From a virus: a stretch of DNA of 64,000 nt. The stretch covers positions 1-64,000 of IMG/VR virus record IMGVR_UViG_3300020057_000001. The stretch is one strand, 5' to 3'. A program made the translations under genes and the position numbers. Of this stretch, positions 50,433 to 57,865 are shown in pieces (within the stretch, counting starts at the first letter, position 1; each line of letters opens with the position of its first letter). The notes beneath the pieces are model-generated. The model was not told where the DNA came from. It did not search any database and saw only the letters and a program-made list of their open reading frames with translations.

Positions 50433-50607
50433 TTAAGACTCCTTGTCTTATTAGGTTGTTAAGGCCAGATAAAGCATAGCAACTTTTACTTTTTGATCAA
50501 GTGTCAGACCTTTGACGCCTTTTTACTTGCCAAGGTTCTGACGCATTTGCGTATTCAAAATTTGTTCGTATTCTTCTCTTGCCCAATAACGGGCTAAGGA
50601 GATTTCG

Positions 50608-51834
50608 ATGCGCGGTAGTTATTTGGATTTATGGAACACAGCAAAAGTGCTCGGTAACTGGTCAAACGAAACGAAACAAGCCGTCGATGCTATCGTGGCG
50701 AACAGAAGCAGATACGAGGAAGTACAGAACAAAACAGGCGTACCTTGGTACATAGTAGCGGTGTTGCACAGCCTCGAGTCGAGCAGAGATTTTGGGTCAT
50801 GGCTTGCGAACGGTGACCCTTTGACAGCTCCCACCGTACACGTTCCCGCAGGGCTCGGTAGAGGAATGTCCTTTCCAGTGTCGTTTGTCAAAGGCTGCGA
50901 AATTAGCCTAGCACACGCGGGTGTCCGTGGTTCCACACATTGGGACGACCTGACTGTGCTTCTCGAAACACTAGAGGCATACAACGGGATGGGATATGTC
51001 CCGCGGCGAATTAATTCGCCCTACCTTTGGTCGGGTACCCAACACTATGCAAAGGGCAAGTATGTCGCTGACGGAGTGTGGGATTCTAACGCTGTCTCTG
51101 CTCAACTCGGCTGTGCCACTCTTCTTAAAGAAATTCAAAACAGGGGGCTCTTGAATATGGCAGACGTTACTCCCGTGGCTACATGGTTTGATTTTCAACG
51201 CGACGCTTCGAGAACAACAGTAATCACTGCGTATGCAGGACCGACACCTGTTGCGCAAGTAAAAACAAACATTAAGAAAGAGATTGTGAGTTTTCTGAAT
51301 AAGTTTCCTCAAGCGGGATCTGTGCTGGTAGGGCTGCAAAGTAAGCCCATCCCTGTGGTAGCCGCTGCTCCCATTGCCGCTCCCATTGCCGCTCCTGTGC
51401 TCAGTTCTGTGAATTCAAAGATGGTCGAGTTTTACAAAGTCAAGTCAAACTACGACAGAGTGTTCGACGATGTCATGCAATGGTACGGTACAACGTCGAA
51501 CGGATGCGTCGCGTTTATGAGCACGGCTTTGCGAATGACAGGGTATTCCGTCCCGATGGGCGAGATCAGTTTGGTAACCACCCCTTTCTCGGACTTCCTT
51601 ATTTCAAAAAGATGGAAGCGGATATCACTTGACCAACTCCTTCCGGGCGACGTCTGTTTCAGTATTGAAACGGACTATCCGGGCTACCCTTCACACACAT
51701 ACTGCTTTCTTAGTTGGGCAAACATCAGCACCAAAACAGCTTGGATTATTGACAATCAGGGTTTTACCCACGAGCGAAACATGCTTGCTAACGGTCCGAA
51801 AGATGCGTTTCAATACGCCCTGAGGGCTGTGTGA
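50608..51834 (+). CDS. Bipartite cell-wall hydrolase (lysozyme-like domain plus CHAP/NlpC-like domain)
   Basis: 408 residues. Residues about 30-200 match a glycosidase-like family seen in proteobacterial and phage proteins, with NRSRYEEVQNKTGVPWYIVA, LANGDPLTAPTVHVPAG, EAYNGMGYVPR and SPYLWSGTQHYAKGKYVADG. Residues about 275-408 look like an NlpC/P60 or CHAP amidase: Cys300 in SNGCVAF, His363 in PSHTYCF and an Asp/Asn in IDNQG near 382. A Pro/Ala-rich linker (AAAPIAAPIAAPVL) joins them. No signal peptide. With the GH24 lysozyme it gives the phage two wall-degrading enzymes; this one may instead be virion-borne for entry. Confidence 0.8.
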   Translation: MRGSYLDLWNTAKVLGNWSNETKQAVDAIVANRSRYEEVQNKTGVPWYIVAVLHSLESSRDFGSWLANGDPLTAPTVHVPAGLGRGMSFPVSFVKGCEISLAHAGVRGSTHWDDLTVLLETLEAYNGMGYVPRRINSPYLWSGTQHYAKGKYVADGVWDSNAVSAQLGCATLLKEIQNRGLLNMADVTPVATWFDFQRDASRTTVITAYAGPTPVAQVKTNIKKEIVSFLNKFPQAGSVLVGLQSKPIPVVAAAPIAAPIAAPVLSSVNSKMVEFYKVKSNYDRVFDDVMQWYGTTSNGCVAFMSTALRMTGYSVPMGEISLVTTPFSDFLISKRWKRISLDQLLPGDVCFSIETDYPGYPSHTYCFLSWANISTKTAWIIDNQGFTHERNMLANGPKDAFQYALRAV

Positions 51835-52049
51835 GACGAGAAACCTTAGAGACGCTGAAGACCAAAGTCTCGTGCTCCTTTGAGCCGAGTAAGTTCTTAA
51901 GCTTAAACTGGAGCGAAGTTGAACAGTTGAAGAAAGACCTACTCGTAGCCGCTTTAGAGATTTGTAAGGGTAACCAAACCCACGCCGGTGACTTGTTAGG
52001 GATATCCAGCATTTGTGTCTCGAAGCTCCGCGTAGAGTACCACCTCTGA
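51831..52049 (+). CDS. Fis-type helix-turn-helix regulator
   Basis: 72 residues; GTG start overlapping the previous stop (GTGTGA). Residues about 36-70 (LLVAALEICKGNQTHAGDLL then GISSICVSKLR) match the C-terminal HTH_8 domain of Fis/NtrC proteins: helix, turn with NQTHAGDLLGIS, recognition helix. A 21-bp perfect palindrome begins 7 bp after its stop and could be its operator. Likely a DNA-binding regulator; target unknown. Confidence 0.7.
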   Translation: MRRETLETLKTKVSCSFEPSKFLSLNWSEVEQLKKDLLVAALEICKGNQTHAGDLLGISSICVSKLRVEYHL

Positions 52050-52055
52050 ATCCAT

Positions 52056-52076
52056 GTGTCTAAAACATTTAGACAC
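52056..52076. promoter_or_regulatory. Perfect 9-bp inverted repeat, possible operator
   Basis: GTGTCTAAA, centre ACA, TTTAGACAC. No T run follows, so it is unlikely to be an intrinsic terminator. It lies between the Fis-like gene and 52168. Confidence 0.5.
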
Positions 52077-52167
52077 TGGTGAATCCTTATACATCCCTAA
52101 TTATCAAAAACTGAATGAAATTACTCTTGACGCCTTGGCACGCCACATGCAATAGAGGTATTGAGCA

Positions 52168-52749
52168 ATGAAGCTCTTAGGAGAATTTGAAATGTTGAAC
52201 ACACGAGCAATTTTTAACCTATACCCAAAAAACCCCGTCGCTAAAACCGTCCTCGACCACATGACGCTCAAAGGAAAAAACCAAGAAAAGTTTTACGTCG
52301 ACGTATTGGCTAAAGAACTAAAGCTCGGTCGTTCGGACATCATCGAAGTCTTTAAGCTTTTGGAAAAGGACTGCAAAATGGGGTCATGGTTGCGGGGCCG
52401 AGTAACTCCGGGACAGACAAGATTCGAAGCAGTGTATCGGATGGACGACGTAGAAAAGGCGATGCACAACCCAAAATTTGAAGCACCAGAGCCTTATAGG
52501 GCATCTCCGAAGAGGATAGTTTTTACAAAAAAGACGCTCAAGCAAAAGAAGACGCCTCTGCAAGTAGCTCCTCGCGTAGCTCCCGTGGTTGAGCCGCTTC
52601 CAGTTGTAAAAGCGGTCGAGCCTGTCGCTACCGAGCCCGTGCTTATGAACATGCTAGTCATTCGTCCTGGTTTTGTTTTGCAAATTCCTTCTGGGCTTTC
52701 CGAAGCGGAACGTAAGAAAGTGGCTGACTTTGTACAAATAGCGAACTAG
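52168..52749 (+). CDS. Putative winged-helix protein with Pro/Val linker
   Basis: 193 residues (or 185 from ATG 52192, which has its own SD AGGAGAATTTGAA). Residues about 20-90 (VAKTVLDHMTLKGKNQEKFY, VDVLAKELKLGRSDIIEVFK) have the helix pattern of a winged-helix or replication-initiator-like domain, with a basic strand region (GSWLRGRVTPGQTRFEAVYR). A Pro/Val-rich linker (about 125-160) leads to a small C-terminal domain. A DNA-binding role is inferred; no family assigned. Confidence 0.6.
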   Translation: MKLLGEFEMLNTRAIFNLYPKNPVAKTVLDHMTLKGKNQEKFYVDVLAKELKLGRSDIIEVFKLLEKDCKMGSWLRGRVTPGQTRFEAVYRMDDVEKAMHNPKFEAPEPYRASPKRIVFTKKTLKQKKTPLQVAPRVAPVVEPLPVVKAVEPVATEPVLMNMLVIRPGFVLQIPSGLSEAERKKVADFVQIAN

Positions 52750-52779
52750 AGTACTCAATCAATTAAATACCCGACCTTC

Positions 52780-52799
52780 AGCCCTTAAGGGGCTTTTCT
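52780..52799 (+). terminator. Rho-independent terminator
   Basis: AGCCC, loop TTAAG, GGGCT followed by TTT. Short stem but GC-rich; placed 30 bp after the stop of 52168-52749. Confidence 0.65.
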
Positions 52800-52859
52800 G
52801 CGTTTTCATTTAGAAAAGCCTGTGTTAGACTGCAAGTAAAATCTAACAAGAGGTGATGA

Positions 52860-53189
52860 ATGGCAACAGGCGCGTTAGGCAAACCAGTAATTCAAGTAGT
52901 AAGCGGAATCTTTCGGTCACAGCCGCAAGAATACACGCTTACACACAACGCTACATCTGACTGGGGGAGTATAGCAGCAGGTGACCTCTATCAAATTATC
53001 GTATTAGCTTCTGCTCACGGCCTCGGTACAAGCCCAGTTGTAGCCTGTTTTCTCGATACAGGCGCCGGTTTTGTACTAATTATCCCTGACAGCATTACTG
53101 TCGCTGCCAACGGTGACGTCGCAGTTAATGTAAGTCAAGCAGGTATTGACGGGCGCTACAGCGGCCGCATTCAAATCGCTCGGTCATAA
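52860..53189 (+). CDS. Small tail-associated protein
   Basis: 109 residues, beta-rich, ATG behind GAGGTGATGA. It begins MATGALGKPVIQVVSGIFRS and contains ITVAANGDVAVNV, a pattern of small fibre or decoration proteins. It opens the receptor-binding cluster; the next gene starts 9 bp after its stop. Confidence 0.65.
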   Translation: MATGALGKPVIQVVSGIFRSQPQEYTLTHNATSDWGSIAAGDLYQIIVLASAHGLGTSPVVACFLDTGAGFVLIIPDSITVAANGDVAVNVSQAGIDGRYSGRIQIARS

Positions 53190-53198
53190 GGAGATGTT

Positions 53199-53930
53199 AT
53201 GGCTCGAGTAAAGGGCGATTTAAGCTCTAGGGTAGTGAGCACGAATTCGTTGGCTGTGGGTGTCACCACAAGCGTAACGTCTTCTTCCGGTCAAGTTGTG
53301 CTCAATAATTTTGCAACAGGCGTGCAAACAGCCACGGGCGTCGCGTCCAACTTTTCATTTAAGTTTGCAGCAGCTACACTATTTCCGACGGTGGGCTACC
53401 AGTTCACTATATATAATAAAAGTTCTCAATCTATCTCGGTACTTAACAGCGCAAATACAAGTCTAGTAATTATTCCAAGCGGTTACTCCGTGATTGTGAC
53501 GCTTCGCGACAATACGACGTCTAGCGGAATCTTCGATATTGCTGCTTTTTCTAACACATCCTTCTCCGACACGTCAGCAGAGCAAACGGCTCTTTTTGGG
53601 CGCAGCGGTCTTGTTTCGGTCGACGCGTGGTTGCTTCTGAGTGGGGTGCCGTCAAATTCGGTCGGCTACCGTACTTCTGTGACCACCGCGCGAGTGGTCC
53701 GGTTGTTTACCAACACGGGCGCAGCGAGCACATACACACTGGGCCTTTATTCCCACGACGGTGCCTTGGTAAACTCCTCACTCATAGCGACGTTAGCAGT
53801 CGTAAGTGCCCTTGGCGCAGAAGTCTCTATCTCAGCGAGTGTGGCAAACGGTAAACAACTCGCCGTAAAATTGGAAAGTGGCGCAGTCACGGACGTTCTT
53901 GCGGGCGTAGTTCTGAAAGGACTTGTTTAA
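53199..53930 (+). CDS. Putative tail fibre/adhesin component
   Basis: 243 residues, beta-rich and Ser/Thr/Val-rich throughout, no signal peptide. SD AAGGAGATGTT. The N-terminal half reads like a small beta-sandwich (FKFAAATLFPTVGYQFTIYN). It overlaps the 925-residue fibre gene by 8 bp, which argues for joint assembly. Confidence 0.65.
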   Translation: MARVKGDLSSRVVSTNSLAVGVTTSVTSSSGQVVLNNFATGVQTATGVASNFSFKFAAATLFPTVGYQFTIYNKSSQSISVLNSANTSLVIIPSGYSVIVTLRDNTTSSGIFDIAAFSNTSFSDTSAEQTALFGRSGLVSVDAWLLLSGVPSNSVGYRTSVTTARVVRLFTNTGAASTYTLGLYSHDGALVNSSLIATLAVVSALGAEVSISASVANGKQLAVKLESGAVTDVLAGVVLKGLV

Positions 53931-56700
53931 CATGTCAAAAATTCTAAAAAATACCACGGGGAGCCCTGTAACGATTACGGATGTGGGAGTGACCATTGGC
54001 GCTAGCAGCCAAATCACACTCGCACCGCAGGACTATCTTCTGTACGCTGCTTCAAGCAACGTGCTGACGTTCATTGGCGCAGGCACAATAGTTGTTAACG
54101 ACGGATCATCTGACCTTAGCATCAACCAGGGCACATCTTTAATACAAGGGAACTTCCCTTCTTCTATATTGAGCAGAACCCAAGACGGAGCGGGCACAGC
54201 GGTAACGTCCACTCTAGTTAGTGGCAAGCAAAGCCTTGACGCAAACATAACAGCTTCCGCTTTGCCAACAGGAGCCGCCACTTCTGCCAATCAGACAACA
54301 ACTAACTCTTCTTTGTCGTCCATCGACACAAAAACACCGGCGCTTGGGCAAGCTCTTGCAGCGGCTTCCCGTCCAGTGGTTCTGACCGCTGCTCAAATTA
54401 CAACTCTCACTCCTCTGACCACAGTAGCATCTACACAATCAGGCACTTGGAACATCACAAACATCACTGGGACAGTCTCTCTTCCCGCAGGTGCCTCTAC
54501 CTCTGCACTACAAACAACTGGCAACGCTTCTTTAAGTTCTATAGACACCAAGACACCTGCTCTTGGGCAAGCCCTTGCGGCTGCCTCGGTGCCCGTTGTT
54601 CTCACAGCAGCTCAAATTACAACTCTCACTCCTCTGGCAACAATTGCGGCTACTCAATCAGGCACTTGGAACATAGCCAACGTCACGGGAACAGTCTCTC
54701 TTCCCACAGGCGCTGCCACGTCTGCACTACAAACGACTGGTAACACTTCTTTATCTTCGCTAGACACCAAGACACCTGCGCTTGGGCAGGCTTTGGCAGC
54801 AGCATCTAGTCCAGTTGTTCTCACAGCCGCTCAAATTACAACGCTCACCCCTTTGACCACAGTGGCTGTGACCCAGAGCACCTCGCCTTGGGTGACCTCA
54901 AGAAACTGGAATCTAGGTAGTGGTACAGACTCAGTGGCTGCGGTGCAGTCGGGCGTTTGGAACGTTACAAATATTTCAGGGACCGTCTCTCTGCCCACGG
55001 GCGCGGCTACGGAAACCACTCTAGCAGCGGCAAGTGCAAAGCTTCCCGCTTCTCTAGGCGCTAAGACAGGCATCACCTCTTTTAGCGTAGTGCCCAATAC
55101 AGACACACCTTTTCCGTCTTCTCAGTCCGGCACTTGGAACATAACCAACGTCACGGGGTCAGTAAGCTTACCCACCGGAGCTTCCACGTCTGCCAGTCAG
55201 ACAACCGGAAACGTGTCCCTAGCAAGCGTCGATGGCAAGCTCACAGCAAGCAACACTTCTCTTGCAAGTATTGACGGGAAAATTACTACCGTGAATACAG
55301 GCGCGGTCGTTATTACCTCCAGCGCATTGCCCGCAGGTGCTGCCACTTCTGCCAACCAGACATTAACTAATGGACCTGTCACCCCAGGCGCTGTGGCAAC
55401 TCAAAGCAACCTAGCGGGCGGACAATTCAACAGGGTAAAACCCGCTGTAACCAATGGGCAGCAGGTCGCTGTTCAAGTAAACTCACGCGGAAATTTGATG
55501 ACCGCATCGGACCTCGAATCACCCAACTTCGATGCAATGAACCGCATGCGTGTGTCCAATCCCGTTCAAATCCTCGGGTACACTTTTTCCCTGTCTGAGC
55601 ATAGTCTTTCATTCAACTACCTCCTAACTACAGCGGGCACAGTCACGCACGTCCCTGACAATGCCTGCCTACGCCTCGCCGCAACTACCGCGTCTGGGAG
55701 CAGCGCCGTGGTTCAGTCAAAAATGTACATACGTTATACTTTGGGCGTGAGCCACGTGGTTCACCAATCGATTGTTGTAGGTGCCGCAAAAGCCAACGTT
55801 AGAAAGCGTTGGGGTTATTTTGACGCAGAAGACGGATTGTTTTTCCAACAAACACTAGCCTCTCTTTCGGTGGTCGTGAGAACTTCCACATCAGGATCAG
55901 CAGTGGATACTGTTATCGACCGAGCAGCATGGAACATTGACTTACTGGATGGCACAGGGCCTTCCGGCTATACCCTCGATGTGACGAGAGGCAACCTTTA
56001 TTTTCTTGACTTTACTTGGCACGGAGCCGCTCGAGTGCGGTTTGGGGTATTGTTCAACGGGCTCAAAGTTTACTGCCATGAATTCGACGGCTCTAATACG
56101 TTTACCGTACCGTACATGAGAACGGCATTTTTGCCGGTGCGTGCGGAAATCACAAATACAGCGGCTACGGCATCTGCGACCTCGCTGGACTTTATCGCAG
56201 GGTCAGTATTTAAAGAAAGCTCAGAGCCATACCTCCCTACATACAACTTCGGGCGTTCTACAGCGAGAACGTTTAAAAATGCGAATGCTACCGCGAGTCC
56301 GTTCCTCAGCATCCGCCCTCGCACCACTTTTGCCACTATCACGAACAGAATCATTACAGAGCCTACTGAGTTTCAGGTGTTTGCCGGTGCGGTTGCGGTA
56401 GTTGCCACTTTAGTTCTGAATCCTACGCTCACAAGTGCCTCGTTTGCAAACGTAAATACTGCGTCTAGTTCGGTTCAGGTTGATACGGCAGCTACGGCTT
56501 TTACAGGCGGGACGGTGATCGGTGACTACCTGATACAGATAAACACCACAGCGACTTTTGACCTTAGGGCCTTTTCGGACGCTATCCTTCTCGGCCTAAA
56601 CATTCCGGGTACAACGGCGGACATTTTAACAATCGTTTTGCAAAGTACAGCGGGTAACTCTAGCTGCGGTGCTGCTTTCAGGTGGGGTGAATTCCAATGA
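53923..56700 (+). CDS. Large tail fibre / receptor-binding protein with tandem repeats
   Basis: 925 residues. Residues about 105-330 contain three tandem units of about 73 residues with LSSIDTKTPALGQALAAAS and TAAQITTLTPL, followed by SGTWNITNITGTVSLPAGAS; related half-repeats continue to about 480. The C-terminal half (from KPAVTNGQQVAVQVNSRGNL) matches a widespread phage protein type marked by RWGYFDAEDGLFFQ, DRAAWNIDLLDGTGPSGYTL and RVRFGVLFNGLKVY, probably the receptor-contacting or tip part. Repeat number is likely to vary between relatives. Confidence 0.85.
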   Translation: MFNMSKILKNTTGSPVTITDVGVTIGASSQITLAPQDYLLYAASSNVLTFIGAGTIVVNDGSSDLSINQGTSLIQGNFPSSILSRTQDGAGTAVTSTLVSGKQSLDANITASALPTGAATSANQTTTNSSLSSIDTKTPALGQALAAASRPVVLTAAQITTLTPLTTVASTQSGTWNITNITGTVSLPAGASTSALQTTGNASLSSIDTKTPALGQALAAASVPVVLTAAQITTLTPLATIAATQSGTWNIANVTGTVSLPTGAATSALQTTGNTSLSSLDTKTPALGQALAAASSPVVLTAAQITTLTPLTTVAVTQSTSPWVTSRNWNLGSGTDSVAAVQSGVWNVTNISGTVSLPTGAATETTLAAASAKLPASLGAKTGITSFSVVPNTDTPFPSSQSGTWNITNVTGSVSLPTGASTSASQTTGNVSLASVDGKLTASNTSLASIDGKITTVNTGAVVITSSALPAGAATSANQTLTNGPVTPGAVATQSNLAGGQFNRVKPAVTNGQQVAVQVNSRGNLMTASDLESPNFDAMNRMRVSNPVQILGYTFSLSEHSLSFNYLLTTAGTVTHVPDNACLRLAATTASGSSAVVQSKMYIRYTLGVSHVVHQSIVVGAAKANVRKRWGYFDAEDGLFFQQTLASLSVVVRTSTSGSAVDTVIDRAAWNIDLLDGTGPSGYTLDVTRGNLYFLDFTWHGAARVRFGVLFNGLKVYCHEFDGSNTFTVPYMRTAFLPVRAEITNTAATASATSLDFIAGSVFKESSEPYLPTYNFGRSTARTFKNANATASPFLSIRPRTTFATITNRIITEPTEFQVFAGAVAVVATLVLNPTLTSASFANVNTASSSVQVDTAATAFTGGTVIGDYLIQINTTATFDLRAFSDAILLGLNIPGTTADILTIVLQSTAGNSSCGAAFRWGEFQ

Positions 56701-56725
56701 TTAACATACAACAGAGGGCGTCATA

Positions 56726-57364
56726 ATGCCGTTTAACATAAATAACGAGAGCAATGTACCAGTCACCTACCAGGGTCAAACAATTGCCCCTGGCGCTTTC
56801 TACACAGTAGCCGACCCCGGAACAGCTTTTGCTCTGGACTACGTGCTTATCAACGATGTGATCTACGGGGACACCTCTATCACGGTGAAGACTGCCACTC
56901 ATAGGGGACAAGACGCGCTCGCCATCCTGTCGACTATCCGCAGCGCGTTTGTGTCTATAACAAGTGCACCCTTGCAATCGCCCTTTGCTGCGAAGAAAAT
57001 CGGAACAAAAAACCTTGTCGCCCGTACAACGGGTGTGAGCTACGCCGTCACCACGGGAGCAACAACCCTCTTGTTCACAATAGCGTATCCCTGGGTAAAA
57101 ATTAACGGCGTCGAGATTATAGGAGCCGTGGTAGGAGATAGTTGCAATTTCAAAGTGTTTGACACGGCTGCGGGTACATATTCCACGATTCCTAATTATC
57201 AGCTCAATCAATTCGGTTTTAATGTTCAAATGGCACCCGGCTTTTACCAACGAATCTCCGACTTCGACGCCGACCTCTATGAGGGCATGGTGCTCCAAGT
57301 CGAATACACCTCGGTCTCAAATAAAAATGTAGGGATAAACTACATACTCACCGAAATGAAATAA
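56726..57364 (+). CDS. Putative virion-associated protein in the fibre cluster
   Basis: 212 residues, no signal or membrane segment, beta-rich with a helical middle. It starts MPFNINNESNVPVTYQGQTI, followed by an apparent small beta domain as in fibre-associated proteins. SD AGAGGGCGTCATA. Ends directly at the start codon of the cysteine-hydrolase gene. Not recognised. Confidence 0.65.
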   Translation: MPFNINNESNVPVTYQGQTIAPGAFYTVADPGTAFALDYVLINDVIYGDTSITVKTATHRGQDALAILSTIRSAFVSITSAPLQSPFAAKKIGTKNLVARTTGVSYAVTTGATTLLFTIAYPWVKINGVEIIGAVVGDSCNFKVFDTAAGTYSTIPNYQLNQFGFNVQMAPGFYQRISDFDADLYEGMVLQVEYTSVSNKNVGINYILTEMK

Positions 57365-57805
57365 ATGCAAAACGGTGTTGTTTTTCGTAGAAGTAGAAAA
57401 CTAGGGTCGAGATTAATTCGCTGGGGTACCCAAGAAGCTTGGAGCCACTGTGGGGTTATCATAGACAATGAAGCGTATCATTCAGATAGTAGAGGCTGTC
57501 ATGTGTCTACCGTGGAAGAGTTCTGTCTAGGCTCTGAAACGTTTTTCCTTGCCGTCGCCATCACAAAAGAACAAAAAGATAGAGCTATAAAAGCAATAGG
57601 TTATCAATATGATTGGGCAGCTATCGTCTGGTTTGCGATCGTCTTGTTACTGAAAAGAATCGCAATTATCCTACCGACGACTACAGTCAACTCAAAGTGG
57701 CTCGTGTGCTCTGAGTACGCTTCGTACATCTTTTGGGGTAAGGGTCAAACCGTAACTCCTGGCGAGTTTTTAAACCGCGTCCTTGCTGAACAAATCGTAA
57801 AATAG
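57365..57805 (+). CDS. Permuted NlpC/P60-type (YiiX-like) cysteine hydrolase
   Basis: 146 residues. The circularly permuted papain-like signature is present: His28 in WSHCGVII early, and Cys115 in WLVCSEYAS late, with YDWAAI between them. A hydrophobic stretch at about 85-103 (IVWFAIVLLLKRIAIIL) could be a membrane contact. Such enzymes cleave amide or ester bonds in peptidoglycan or lipids; in a fibre cluster it may serve envelope entry. The start ATG follows the previous stop with no gap and the SD is poor. Confidence 0.75.
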   Translation: MQNGVVFRRSRKLGSRLIRWGTQEAWSHCGVIIDNEAYHSDSRGCHVSTVEEFCLGSETFFLAVAITKEQKDRAIKAIGYQYDWAAIVWFAIVLLLKRIAIILPTTTVNSKWLVCSEYASYIFWGKGQTVTPGEFLNRVLAEQIVK

Positions 57806-57865
57806 AGAAAATACCCTCGTTGCAGAATACTCTGCTGTTGCGCTAGACGCAGATAGGAAGACATC

